From: an uncultured Prevotellaceae bacterium
GTDB taxonomy: Bacteria > Bacteroidota > Bacteroidia > Bacteroidales > Bacteroidaceae
Direction of reading: 5' to 3'
Length of the DNA: 61,302 bases
NCBI GenBank assembly: GCA_900318555.1
Contig: ONKX01000027.1
Location: forward strand, 1-61,302
Position numbers and translations under genes: made by a program
Notes under the pieces: model-generated
Seen by the model: only the letters and a program-made list of their open reading frames with translations
Told to the model about the DNA's origin: nothing
Database searches by the model: none
Shown: in pieces, positions 1 to 6,774 of the stretch
Layout: every line of letters starts with the position of its first letter
Position numbering within the stretch: the first letter of the stretch is position 1

Positions 1-573
1 GCGCATAATAAAATAAGTTAAATCTTAGTGAAATCCATAAATGGCGGGCTTCTCGGAATGCCCGTCCTTAAAGGGTTTCGTACACTTTTGGACGCTTACT
101 AGGCGAAAAATGGAGGGCTGCGATTAATCACAGCCCTCCAGTGGAGTTTAATTTACCAATAACTAAAAAATCTATGCAACAACGCCATAGGCCCTTAGTG
201 AAAGGGGATGGGTTATCACCGTAACTCCACTTTACACGTACAGGTTTATCTGCGTGTAATTCTGACTGTAGTTCTAACACGAATCGTGCTTGTGACTCTC
301 GTGCGAACTCGAATGGTTCTTGTTGCCATAGCCATACATTTTAAATGTTGTAATAATCGCAAAAAGTATCCGTGCAATAGCACACACCTAAGAGTAATCT
401 GATAGCTTTCGCATCCAGATGTAAAGATCAATAATAAGGATGTCGGTTTTTCTTTATCCATATATCCATCCTTTCGACTGCAAAATTACCATTATTTTTC
501 CAAAAATCCAACTTTTTAGTGAATTATTTATGTTAAAAACTGTAAATATCAAACTTTTTCGTTGAAAATGTAC
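1..573. other. gene-free left edge
   Basis: I see no convincing gene here; the short open frames are low in complexity (alternating Val/Leu/Arg/Thr) and have no promoter. One clear hairpin lies at 112-139, with 9-bp arms GGAGGGCTG and CAGCCCTCC around a 10-nt loop. It has no T-run after it, so it is at best a weak terminator for a gene left of the window. Confidence 0.5.
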
Positions 574-581
574 TATCTTTG
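574..581 (+). promoter_or_regulatory. -7 box of the toxin-antitoxin pair
   Basis: TATCTTTG matches the Bacteroidetes -7 consensus TAnnTTTG. It lies 33 bp before the ATG at 615. No good TTTG -33 element is visible at 19-21 bp upstream, so basal expression may be weak or controlled by the HTH antitoxin. Confidence 0.55.
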
Positions 582-614
582 CATTGCAAATGAAACAGTA
601 CACTAACAATTTTA

Positions 615-965
615 ATGGCGACTAAAGAACAAGTAGAAGATTTTCTGAAGCGGCTAAAGGAGAAAATCAAGGTGTTTGACATCATATTTCGTGATGATAG
701 AGGTAAGAACCTCCAGACACTAGCCACTTTGGAAATCACTCCGACTTACCGCAAGCAGGTTATCCTGAATATTGAACCAGAAGACTATTCAGAAGGACCA
801 ATTGTGGACACCCTCAATAAGATGGGAGAGATGTGGGTTTTCGGCAAAGATGTGAAAGGGCATGAGGTCTATATTAAAATCACTCTTGGCTACCCAAACA
901 GCAGTACTATCTGTATCTCTTTCCATATAGCAGAACATCCAATGAATTACCCATTTAAGAACTGA
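615..965 (+). CDS. MqsR-like type II toxin (putative)
   Basis: A 116-residue protein. The C-terminal half has the look of an MqsR/RelE-fold mRNA interferase: a WVFGKD turn, then VYIKI and ISFH strands and a final AEHPMNYPF. It lies directly before an MqsA/Panacea-type antitoxin; the stop and the next ATG overlap (TGATG at 963-967), so the two are translationally coupled. Toxin-first order is the MqsRA arrangement. The toxin assignment rests on this context plus general resemblance; I cannot place catalytic residues with certainty. If correct, it would be a ribosome-associated or free mRNA endonuclease held in check by the next gene. It could also be an uncharacterised Panacea-associated toxin of another fold. 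Confidence 0.6.
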   Translation: MATKEQVEDFLKRLKEKIKVFDIIFRDDRGKNLQTLATLEITPTYRKQVILNIEPEDYSEGPIVDTLNKMGEMWVFGKDVKGHEVYIKITLGYPNSSTICISFHIAEHPMNYPFKN

Positions 966-1969
966 TGATTATGATTAAGCAGACAATGAAGAGTCCTTTC
1001 TCTGGAGGGGATGCGAAACTATGCTTTGAACCCTCTGTGTTGACTTTCCGCAAGGAACAGTTCAGTTATGTTCATCAGTTTTACGAGTGCCAAGATACCC
1101 ATGAGCGCTTCACTACGACGGAACTGGATGAGGCGAACATGGCCCAGGTATATAACCAGTATAGGGCTAAATATGGTATTCCGTTCCCCGAGGAGATAAA
1201 GCGTATTCGCCAGCATTATGGACTATCGGCTACAAAAATGTCGGCAATCCTTGGCTTTGGCGAGAACCAGTATCGCCTATATGAGAATGGAGACATGCCC
1301 AGTGAAGCAAACGGAAAGGTTTTGATGTCGATTATGAACCCAGAGATTTTCAGAATCTTTGTAGATAACGCCCGTGGACAGTTCTCTGACGAGGAGTTTG
1401 CTAAACTCTTGGAGAAAGCAGAATCATGGAAGATGGAGAAATATCCTTCAGTTGTGATTGATTATGTGTTTGGTAAGAGCCGCCGTGATATTAATAATGG
1501 GTATGCTGCATTGTCGATTTCAAAGATTAAGAATATTCTCTTATACTTTATTGAGAAAGGACACGGGGTGTTTATTACGAAGATGAATAAACTTGTGTTT
1601 TATGCTGATTTTCTATCATACAGAATGTTGGGTAAAGGCATGACAGGTTTAGGCTATAAAGCTATCCAACATGGACCGGTGCCAGTTAGATGGGATCGAA
1701 TATACAGCTTTTATGAGGATATTAATCAAGAGATAGTTGCATTCCCTGGCGGCCGAGAAGGGACAATGCTGAAATCAAATCTTTCTCCAGACTTGTCGGA
1801 TTTCAGTGAACAAGAGCAGAAAATACTAGAAACAGTCTATTATCGTTTCAAAAAAGAAAGTCCTACACAGATATCTGAAACAAGCCATCATGAAGAGGCG
1901 TGGAAGCAGTATATTGATAGTGGCCAGTTAATTAGCTTTGAAAAAGCATTTTGTTTGAAGGCATTGTAA
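965..1969 (+). CDS. MqsA-like HTH antitoxin with Panacea (DUF4065) domain
   Basis: A 334-residue protein with two parts. Residues about 5-55 align with the zinc ribbon of MqsA/YgiT antitoxins, followed by an HTH (about 75-115) with the family phrase YGLSATKMSAILGFG. From about 180 onward comes a Panacea/DUF4065 domain (LSISKIKNIL...TKMNKLVFYADFLSY...GYKAIQHGPVP). Panacea domains are known to neutralise varied toxins and to take part in proteolytic control. The zinc ribbon is degenerate: the usual CPFCGG is SPFSGG, and the second pair reads CQDTH, so three of four cysteine ligands are gone. A second in-frame ATG at 971 is an alternative start. It probably represses its own promoter through the HTH and binds the upstream toxin. 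Confidence 0.75.
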   Translation: MIMIKQTMKSPFSGGDAKLCFEPSVLTFRKEQFSYVHQFYECQDTHERFTTTELDEANMAQVYNQYRAKYGIPFPEEIKRIRQHYGLSATKMSAILGFGENQYRLYENGDMPSEANGKVLMSIMNPEIFRIFVDNARGQFSDEEFAKLLEKAESWKMEKYPSVVIDYVFGKSRRDINNGYAALSISKIKNILLYFIEKGHGVFITKMNKLVFYADFLSYRMLGKGMTGLGYKAIQHGPVPVRWDRIYSFYEDINQEIVAFPGGREGTMLKSNLSPDLSDFSEQEQKILETVYYRFKKESPTQISETSHHEEAWKQYIDSGQLISFEKAFCLKAL

Positions 1970-2119
1970 GATGCATGTACGAAAAACCTTGGCGCGCTTT
2001 GCAGCGAACCAAGGTGTAAAGAAATGGTTGTTTTATAGATGCGAGTGTAGGTTTATAACCTGTCATCGCGCGGTCTTCTAAAGTACTTCATAGGGCATTA
2101 GTTAAATGTGATAATCTTA

Positions 2120-2143
2120 GCGCGAGCGTCGGGCTGCTCGCGC
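2120..2143 (-). terminator. hairpin after the smalltalk gene
   Basis: Perfect 8-bp stem GCGCGAGC/GCTCGCGC with an 8-nt loop, starting right after the stop codon of the leftward small gene. There is no clear T-run, so termination efficiency is uncertain. Confidence 0.45.
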
Positions 2144-2245
2144 TTACCCGCAGCTTTGGACGGCCATGGTGCTGAGGACTGAGGTGATGACTGTTGCGAG
2201 GAATTTAAGGACTTTAGCAACGTTGGTCCAGTTTACTTTAATCAT
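2144..2245 (-). CDS. smalltalk-type small protein (33 aa)
   Basis: Too short for routine gene calling. Reading leftward from the ATG at 2245 gives 33 codons: a basic start MIKVNW, then a hydrophobic helix rich in V/L/A/T/S (about residues 9-29), ending QSCG and a TAA stop. This is the plan of the Bacteroidetes 'smalltalk' family: charged N-terminus with a Trp, one short hydrophobic segment, and a Cys near the end. The family usually lies between an HU-like DNA-binding gene and an N-acetylmuramoyl-L-alanine amidase. Neither is present here, so this copy appears orphaned. Its function is unknown; a single-pass membrane or secreted peptide is likely. A GC-rich hairpin follows the stop directly. 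Confidence 0.65.
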   Translation of the reverse strand: MIKVNWTNVAKVLKFLATVITSVLSTMAVQSCG

Positions 2246-2763
2246 AACGAACACAAATTAAACGAATAAGATTTACGAACACGAACTTTTCGTTTAAGGC
2301 TTGCACAGAGCCAAACTCGTTTGAGCTATGTCGAGCCGTAGAAAAGTCAACGAAGTTAATGACACGGATTAAACGGATAGTTATTTTCGAACACGATTGC
2401 AGCGCCACACTCTGTACCTTGGTCAGAGAATAGACACGAATTGACACGAATTTTGAAAGCGGTAGCTTCTTCCAGATGACTGTCTCTATCGAGACTGCTT
2501 TGTTCTGAAAGCGTTCTGAATAAAGGTTTATTTTCTTTGAAGAACTTCTGAAAGCGAGCTTTCAAATCTGAAAGAATTTAGTTATTCTCTAATTGACTTT
2601 CCCCTTCGGGCCGTCGAGCTAAACCTTCTCTAATTCTAGATAAAGAATAAAGATATTCGTTAGATTCGGTAGATTAGTGGTCTTAAATATATACTCCGTG
2701 GTTTTTCGAACATAGTCAAATCTACATACGGATCGAGTGCTATCATGTGGCGAGAAATAATAT
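2246..2763. other. gene-free spacer with degenerate short repeats
   Basis: About 520 bases without a convincing gene. It holds scattered copies of a GACACGAATT / ACACGGATT-like word (for example near 2360-2380 and 2430-2452) and several copies of CTGAAAGCG with variants (about 2455-2580). A strong rightward terminator closes the stretch at 2764, which suggests that something here is or was transcribed rightward. Confidence 0.5.
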
Positions 2764-2800
2764 ACGCTGGTTGGCGAGAATGCTAACCAGCGTTTTTTTT
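2764..2800 (+). terminator. strong rightward terminator with no gene before it
   Basis: The stem ACGCTGGTTGGC (2764-2775) pairs with GCTAACCAGCGT over 12 bp, one pair being G-U, around a short loop. Eight Ts follow (2793-2800). This is a textbook intrinsic terminator on the + strand, yet no + strand coding gene lies between 1969 and here. Confidence 0.75.
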
Positions 2801-2861
2801 GCATAATTGTGAGTACGAAATGTTAAAAATGCAGACGAGGAACGAAATTGTTCCAAAAATA

Positions 2862-2893
2862 TTTGGAAGCTTGGAACAAAAACGTTACCTTTG
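2862..2893 (+). promoter_or_regulatory. promoter of the HicB-like gene
   Basis: TTTG at 2862-2865, then 20 bp, then TACCTTTG at 2886-2893: a full Bacteroidetes promoter. It decides the start of the next gene, because the upstream TTG codon at 2891 lies inside the -7 box and cannot be translated from this transcript. The ATG at 2915 is therefore the start. Confidence 0.8.
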
Positions 2894-2914
2894 CGACATA
2901 TTTCACGAATCATT

Positions 2915-3325
2915 ATGAACAAAAAGTTAGTCGGTGTTATAGAAAAGGCAAGTGACGGAGGTTACGGCATCTATGCACTTGAAGATGTGGTTCCCGTAAC
3001 AGGTTACGGACTCACGGAAGAAGAAGCAAAGAAGGACTTTGGTGAACAGATTAAAGGACAGGCCGACTATTACAAAGAGAAAAAAGGTACCTATCCCGAA
3101 TGGTATGAAGAGAATTTGGAAGTGGAGTATAGGTATGACATGTCAGCCTTCTTTATGAGTTTTCCATTCATCAATGCTTCAGAGTTGGCAAAGAGTCTGG
3201 GTATTAATCCGTCTCTCATGAGAAAGTACAAGAGCGGGCTTGCAAAGGCGAGTACCAAACAAAAGGACTTGATTCAGGAGAAATTCAGCGGATTGGTTGA
3301 AAGACTAGAGTTAGTGAAATTCTAA
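2915..3325 (+). CDS. orphan HicB-like antitoxin
   Basis: 136 residues. The N-terminal half (about 4-60) has the HicB partial RNase H-like pattern: GVIEKASDGGYGIYALEDV, then a GLTEEEAKKDF helix. The C-terminal half carries a HicB-type DNA-binding helix-turn-helix (NASELAKSLGINPSLMRKYKSG). HicB proteins normally neutralise a small HicA RNase encoded next door. I found no HicA-sized gene on either side: only 249 bases separate this gene from sodB, and the spacer before it has no frame of the right kind. It may be a solitary regulator or the survivor of a lost pair. It has its own promoter and terminator, so it is a single-gene unit. Confidence 0.7.
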   Translation: MNKKLVGVIEKASDGGYGIYALEDVVPVTGYGLTEEEAKKDFGEQIKGQADYYKEKKGTYPEWYEENLEVEYRYDMSAFFMSFPFINASELAKSLGINPSLMRKYKSGLAKASTKQKDLIQEKFSGLVERLELVKF

Positions 3326-3352
3326 AACAATTATGGTAGAAAGAAAAGGAAA

Positions 3353-3390
3353 TGAGCCGTGAGCAGTTTTTGCTTACGGCTCAATTCTAT
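3353..3390 (+). terminator. terminator after the HicB-like gene
   Basis: 12-bp stem TGAGCCGTGAGC/GCTTACGGCTCA (one G-U pair), 7-nt loop, followed by a T-rich stretch. Confidence 0.65.
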
Positions 3391-3538
3391 TTTGAAGGTT
3401 GAGGATGAGAGTAGGGGAATATTATAAGTGGTATACTTAGGGTTAATATTTGAGGCAGATTTAGATGAAAATGTGATGTTTAGCGTAAGAAATGCTAAAA
3501 AATTGAGTAAAGATGTATCGAGATTGGAATAAAATGCG

Positions 3539-3574
3539 TAAATTTGCAAAATGAATTACTAAAAACTTAAGGAT
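3539..3574 (+). promoter_or_regulatory. sodB -7 box and repeated leader with mini-ORF
   Basis: TAAATTTG at 3539-3546 fits the -7 consensus. Four bases later begins ATG AAT TAC TAA (3551-3562), a three-codon mini-ORF, then CTTAAGGAT directly before the sodB ATG. The 30 bases 3551-3580 recur with two changes at 6751-6780 before cyuA, and in a decayed form near 8527. Confidence 0.6.
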
Positions 3575-4162
3575 ATGAAGAAGTTTGAATTGATGGCATT
3601 GCCGTATGCAGTGGATGCATTGGAGCCGGTGATTAGTAAGCAGACGCTGGAGTTTCATCATGGGAAGCATCTGGCGGGGTATGTAAATAATCTTAACGGG
3701 CTGATGGAAGGGAGCCCGCTGGCTGTATTACCTTTGGAAGAGATTGTGCTGAAGGCTGAGGGCGGTATGCTGAATAACGCGGGGCAGATATTGAACCATA
3801 ACCTGTACTTCGCGCAGTTTTGTGCGCCTAAGGCTGACAATAGGCCTACGGGAAAGCTGGCAGAGGCGATTGAGCGCGACTTTGGGTCGTTTGAGGCGTT
3901 CAAGGAGGCATTCCAGAAGGGTGGGGCAACGCTGTTTGGAAGTGGCTGGGTGTGGCTGTCAGCTGACAAGGATGGCAAGCTGGTGATTACTCAGGAGGCG
4001 AATGCTGCCAATCCTGTGCAGAAGGGGCTGAAGCCGCTGCTGACGTTTGATGTGTGGGAGCATGCGTACTATCTGGACTATCAGAACCGCAGGCCTGACC
4101 ACCTGGCTGCGCTGTGGCAGATTGTGGACTGGGAGGTGATAGAGAAGAGGTATGATGGCTGA
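3575..4162 (+). CDS. sodB: superoxide dismutase (Fe or Fe/Mn)
   Basis: 195 residues, the normal length of a cytoplasmic Fe/Mn superoxide dismutase; it converts superoxide to hydrogen peroxide and oxygen. The four metal ligands are in place: H28 (in FHHGKH), H75 (ILNHNLYF), D159 and H163 (FDVWEHAYY). The outer-sphere glutamine is Q71, the position used by Fe enzymes (AGQILNH), while the Mn-type glutamine site near 140-145 reads TQEANA. This favours an iron or cambialistic enzyme, as found in related Bacteroidales. No signal peptide is present. The peroxide product could be handled by the rubrerythrin at 9706. The gene has its own promoter-like region and a short leader shared with cyuA. Confidence 0.95.
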   Translation: MKKFELMALPYAVDALEPVISKQTLEFHHGKHLAGYVNNLNGLMEGSPLAVLPLEEIVLKAEGGMLNNAGQILNHNLYFAQFCAPKADNRPTGKLAEAIERDFGSFEAFKEAFQKGGATLFGSGWVWLSADKDGKLVITQEANAANPVQKGLKPLLTFDVWEHAYYLDYQNRRPDHLAALWQIVDWEVIEKRYDG

Positions 4163-4204
4163 TGTGAGAGGGAAGAGGTATGGATCAAGAAACACGTTGG
4201 CTAG

Positions 4205-4510
4205 TCAGATATCAACTACAACAGCAACCATATTGAAGGTAATACACTGACGTATGGTCAGACCGAGATATTGTTGCTGTTTGGAAAGGTGATAGGGGAG
4301 GCTAACGTTCGGGATGTACAGGAGATGACAGCGAGCAACGTGGGCCTGAAGATGATGACTGAAGAAGCGGCTGTAAAAGAGATGCCCCTGACGCAGAACT
4401 TCATACGAACGCTGCACAAGACGCTGCTACGTGAGGACTACACTGTATATAGGAATCTGCCTGGGCGACTCGGCCGTGTCAGGAACCTGTTCCCTAACAC
4501 ACTGAGATAA
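4205..4510 (+). pseudogene. Fic-family protein fragment
   Basis: Reading in frame from 4208 gives the hallmark N-terminal region of Fic-domain proteins: YNSNHIEGNTLTYGQT, then RDVQEMTASNVGL and LTQNFIRTLHKTLLREDY, reaching VYRNLPG. A TAG codon lies immediately upstream at 4202-4204, and no start codon precedes the conserved region in this frame. After NLPG the sequence diverges (RLGRVRNLF) and stops, before the HPFxxGNGR catalytic motif could occur. Both ends are missing, so this is a remnant of a Fic AMPylase gene. It starts 43 bases after sodB. Confidence 0.75.
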
Positions 4511-4532
4511 CTACTACTTGGTGCTGGTGACA

Positions 4533-6449
4533 TTATTTGATGACGAATTTGTTGCCGTTGACGAGATAGAGGCCGGGGGGTAGGGTGGAACGCAGTTCGC
4601 TGACAGGAACCTGGCGTTTTACGCATATGCCCTGCAGGTTGTAGACATCCGCCAGTCCGGTGGTCCAACGGGCATCCCTGATCAGTACGTCGTTGATACC
4701 CGTTTCGCCGTTGATTTCCTCGTCGGTCAGTTCGTAAGCGGTGAGGTGGCTGTAGATGTATTCGGCGCGTTGGCGTAGCCAGTTGGCAGCATTCGTGGCG
4801 CTGACGGCATAGTTGTTGCCGTCGCCCCATTTCTGGTAGTTGTGCTCCAGCGACGAACGGGCGTAGGCATAGTAGTCGGCACAGAAGTCGATGAGTTCGT
4901 CGAGGCTGTTGCGCATAAAACGTGTCCACACCTTGTAATAGGTCCTGTCGAGTTTTGGACTGACGTAACGCAGGTCGTGCATAAACTGGTTGGCCTCCAT
5001 GTTTACCCTATTATAATAGTTAGCCTGTTCCTCGCCGACGCAGTATTTGTAGTTGAGTTCGTAGCCGTAGGCCCAGTCGAGATCCCATACAGGACCGAAG
5101 ATATATTTGCTGCCACCCTTCACGCGTTCTTTATATAAATAGGTGCTCTTGGGGTGCATCAGTTCGAAGTTCATAATCAGTTCGTTGACCAGCAGGTAAC
5201 GCGCCAGGTATTCCAAATCCACCAGTTCGGCTATCTCTTGGCCCTCCTTCAGTTGTTGCATCACATGGTTGAAATCGCCCTTGATGTCATCCAGGGTCAA
5301 CTGCGTCTCACCCTCGCTGAAGTCTGGTTCCTTGATATTCACGGGCAGGCGATAGGGGTCGCTATGGAACTTATACGTCTCGTCGTAATAGGTGTCAAGC
5401 TCGATGAGTACGGCATCTGTCTCGTCATCCAGATCAATGCTGTTGCCTGCAAAACCGATCTTTTCGGTGAAGTTGTAGCTGCCACGATAGTCGCCATTGA
5501 TATATAGCTCGACGGGTATCATATGGTTGGCAGCTGCCGTTTCAGCCAGACAGGCTGCCTTCATGCCTATGGCATTCGAGAGCATAGATCCCTTCTGTTT
5601 GTTGGCTAACAGCACCCAGCTCTTGGCATTCGACAGACCGAAGGGTTTTTGTTTTTTGTCGAACTTCAGACGGTAGGGGTTCTTATCCCACGGATTGGAG
5701 CTCCAACTAGAGTTGCCGCGTCCCTTGATCTGCACGGCAGTAGCACCCATTGAGGGAAACACACCGGATCCGTCAATGCTGATTTCTGCATTGAGATAAT
5801 AGTCCTTGCTGCTTACCATCTGGCCGTTCTCAATGTTGATATTGACCGTAGGTACGTTTGTTGCATGGTCCGTCAGCCAGTCGATGTGCAGCGTATAGTC
5901 GCGACCATAGGGCTCCATAGCATATTTTTGGGGGTGACCGTCGCTTGTCTGCCGGCGACGCAGAATCTGCATCCCGGGCAGTGCGATGGTGTAGGTTACG
6001 TCAGTGTCGTACCGTCTGCGACTAATCTTACTACGCTGCAGTTCCGAGCCGATGTATGCTGCAGCCTGTTCGTCCGATAGTTGGAATGAGGGTGTCAGCC
6101 ACCGGCCTATACACCCCAGTTGCAGGTCGATGCGACGGTCGCTCACTGTCGCCTCGACGTCAGTATATACCTGATCGTTGAATTTGTTGTTAATCTTGAA
6201 TGACGTCAGTTGTGGCAGATCTGTCGGACCTTTATGGGTAACGCACGCTATGTCGTCAGCAGCATAACTGACTATGGTGTTGTCGTTCCAGGTCACTTCC
6301 AGTGTGCCACCGACCATATCACCGACTGTTGCCAAATCAGCGGGGTACGCATCCACACAGCCGTTGTTCAGATACACGAATGTGGTGTCTGCCGGCTGTG
6401 CACTGGCTATGGTTGCCCATAACAGGAGGGCATAGTATAAGTGTTTCAT
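4533..6449 (-). CDS. secreted CotH-kinase-family protein
   Basis: 638 residues from the ATG at 6449; a longer frame starts at 6485 but lies upstream of the promoter's -7 box. The N-terminus MKHLYYALLLWATIASA is a signal peptide. The central region (about 220-570) has CotH-family features: IKGRGNSSW, NPYRLKFDKKQKPFGL, SWVLLAN, YINGDYRGSYNFTEKIG, and ILGHxLL-free late motifs including GPVWDLDWAYG. CotH proteins are atypical kinases that phosphorylate secreted proteins; the role in Bacteroidales is not established. The C-terminus (VYNLQG...LPPGLYLVNGNKFVIK) resembles the Prevotella-type tail related to type IX sorting domains, suggesting surface delivery. The -7 box ends five bases before the ATG, so the mRNA is probably leaderless. 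Confidence 0.8.
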   Translation of the reverse strand: MKHLYYALLLWATIASAQPADTTFVYLNNGCVDAYPADLATVGDMVGGTLEVTWNDNTIVSYAADDIACVTHKGPTDLPQLTSFKINNKFNDQVYTDVEATVSDRRIDLQLGCIGRWLTPSFQLSDEQAAAYIGSELQRSKISRRRYDTDVTYTIALPGMQILRRRQTSDGHPQKYAMEPYGRDYTLHIDWLTDHATNVPTVNINIENGQMVSSKDYYLNAEISIDGSGVFPSMGATAVQIKGRGNSSWSSNPWDKNPYRLKFDKKQKPFGLSNAKSWVLLANKQKGSMLSNAIGMKAACLAETAAANHMIPVELYINGDYRGSYNFTEKIGFAGNSIDLDDETDAVLIELDTYYDETYKFHSDPYRLPVNIKEPDFSEGETQLTLDDIKGDFNHVMQQLKEGQEIAELVDLEYLARYLLVNELIMNFELMHPKSTYLYKERVKGGSKYIFGPVWDLDWAYGYELNYKYCVGEEQANYYNRVNMEANQFMHDLRYVSPKLDRTYYKVWTRFMRNSLDELIDFCADYYAYARSSLEHNYQKWGDGNNYAVSATNAANWLRQRAEYIYSHLTAYELTDEEINGETGINDVLIRDARWTTGLADVYNLQGICVKRQVPVSELRSTLPPGLYLVNGNKFVIK

Positions 6450-6454
6450 CGCTT

Positions 6455-6486
6455 CAAAGGTACGAATTAAAAATGAAACCTCCAAA
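6455..6486 (-). promoter_or_regulatory. CotH-family gene promoter (leaderless)
   Basis: On the minus strand TTTG (6486-6483), 20 bp, TACCTTTG (6462-6455), then only five bases to the ATG at 6449. Transcription should begin at or next to the start codon. Confidence 0.75.
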
Positions 6487-6488
6487 GG

Positions 6489-6534
6489 AAATATACAAAA
6501 AAATTGGGAATATGGTATGTTTTTGGAAAAAATG
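6489..6534. repeat. 46-bp duplicated promoter module, copy 1
   Basis: Matches 9566-9611 with three differences in 46 bases. In copy 2 the minus-strand TATATTTG serves as the -7 box of the AlkD-like gene. Here the same position reads TATATTTC, so this copy looks like a damaged promoter lying just upstream of the working CotH-family promoter. Confidence 0.75.
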
Positions 6535-6589
6535 TATTAACGAGACAGGGGGAGAGGTTTCTGTTTCACGGAACCACGGAGGTGAACGA

Positions 6590-6616
6590 ACACGGATGAC
6601 ACGGATGACACGGATT
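6590..6616. repeat. 9-bp tandem repeat, three units
   Basis: ACACGGATG, ACACGGATG, ACACGGATT in tandem, preceded by looser copies (CACGGAACCACGGAGG). Similar words occur in the spacer around 2360-2450. Confidence 0.7.
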
Positions 6617-6738
6617 ATTTCAATATAACGCAATTTTGGCCAAATTGGTGAATAAATTTGCGTCAAATGGGTGAATGAAAGTCGGCCAACTGTCGCATTA
6701 AAATTTGTTTAAAATGACTGATTATGGAAAATTTTTCG

Positions 6739-6774
6739 TATATTCGCAGCATGAATTACTAGAAACTTAAGGAT
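6739..6774 (+). promoter_or_regulatory. cyuA -7 box and repeated leader with mini-ORF
   Basis: TATATTCG at 6739-6746 is a one-base variant of the -7 consensus. Four bases later comes ATG AAT TAC TAG (6751-6762) and then the same CTTAAGGAT as before sodB. Alignment with the sodB leader supports the ATG at 6775 as start, rather than the adjacent ATG at 6778. Confidence 0.55.

Noticed and set aside
112-139. tRNA or riboswitch at the left edge
   Set aside because: Only a single hairpin is present; no cloverleaf, T-loop sequence or further paired elements.
208-461. two overlapping small open frames near the left edge
   Set aside because: Both are low-complexity (Val/Thr/Arg runs), overlap each other on opposite strands and have no promoter-like site.
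4180-4250. short frame starting ATG at 4180 as the real start of the Fic fragment
   Set aside because: It is in a different frame from the Fic homology and ends after about 20 codons.
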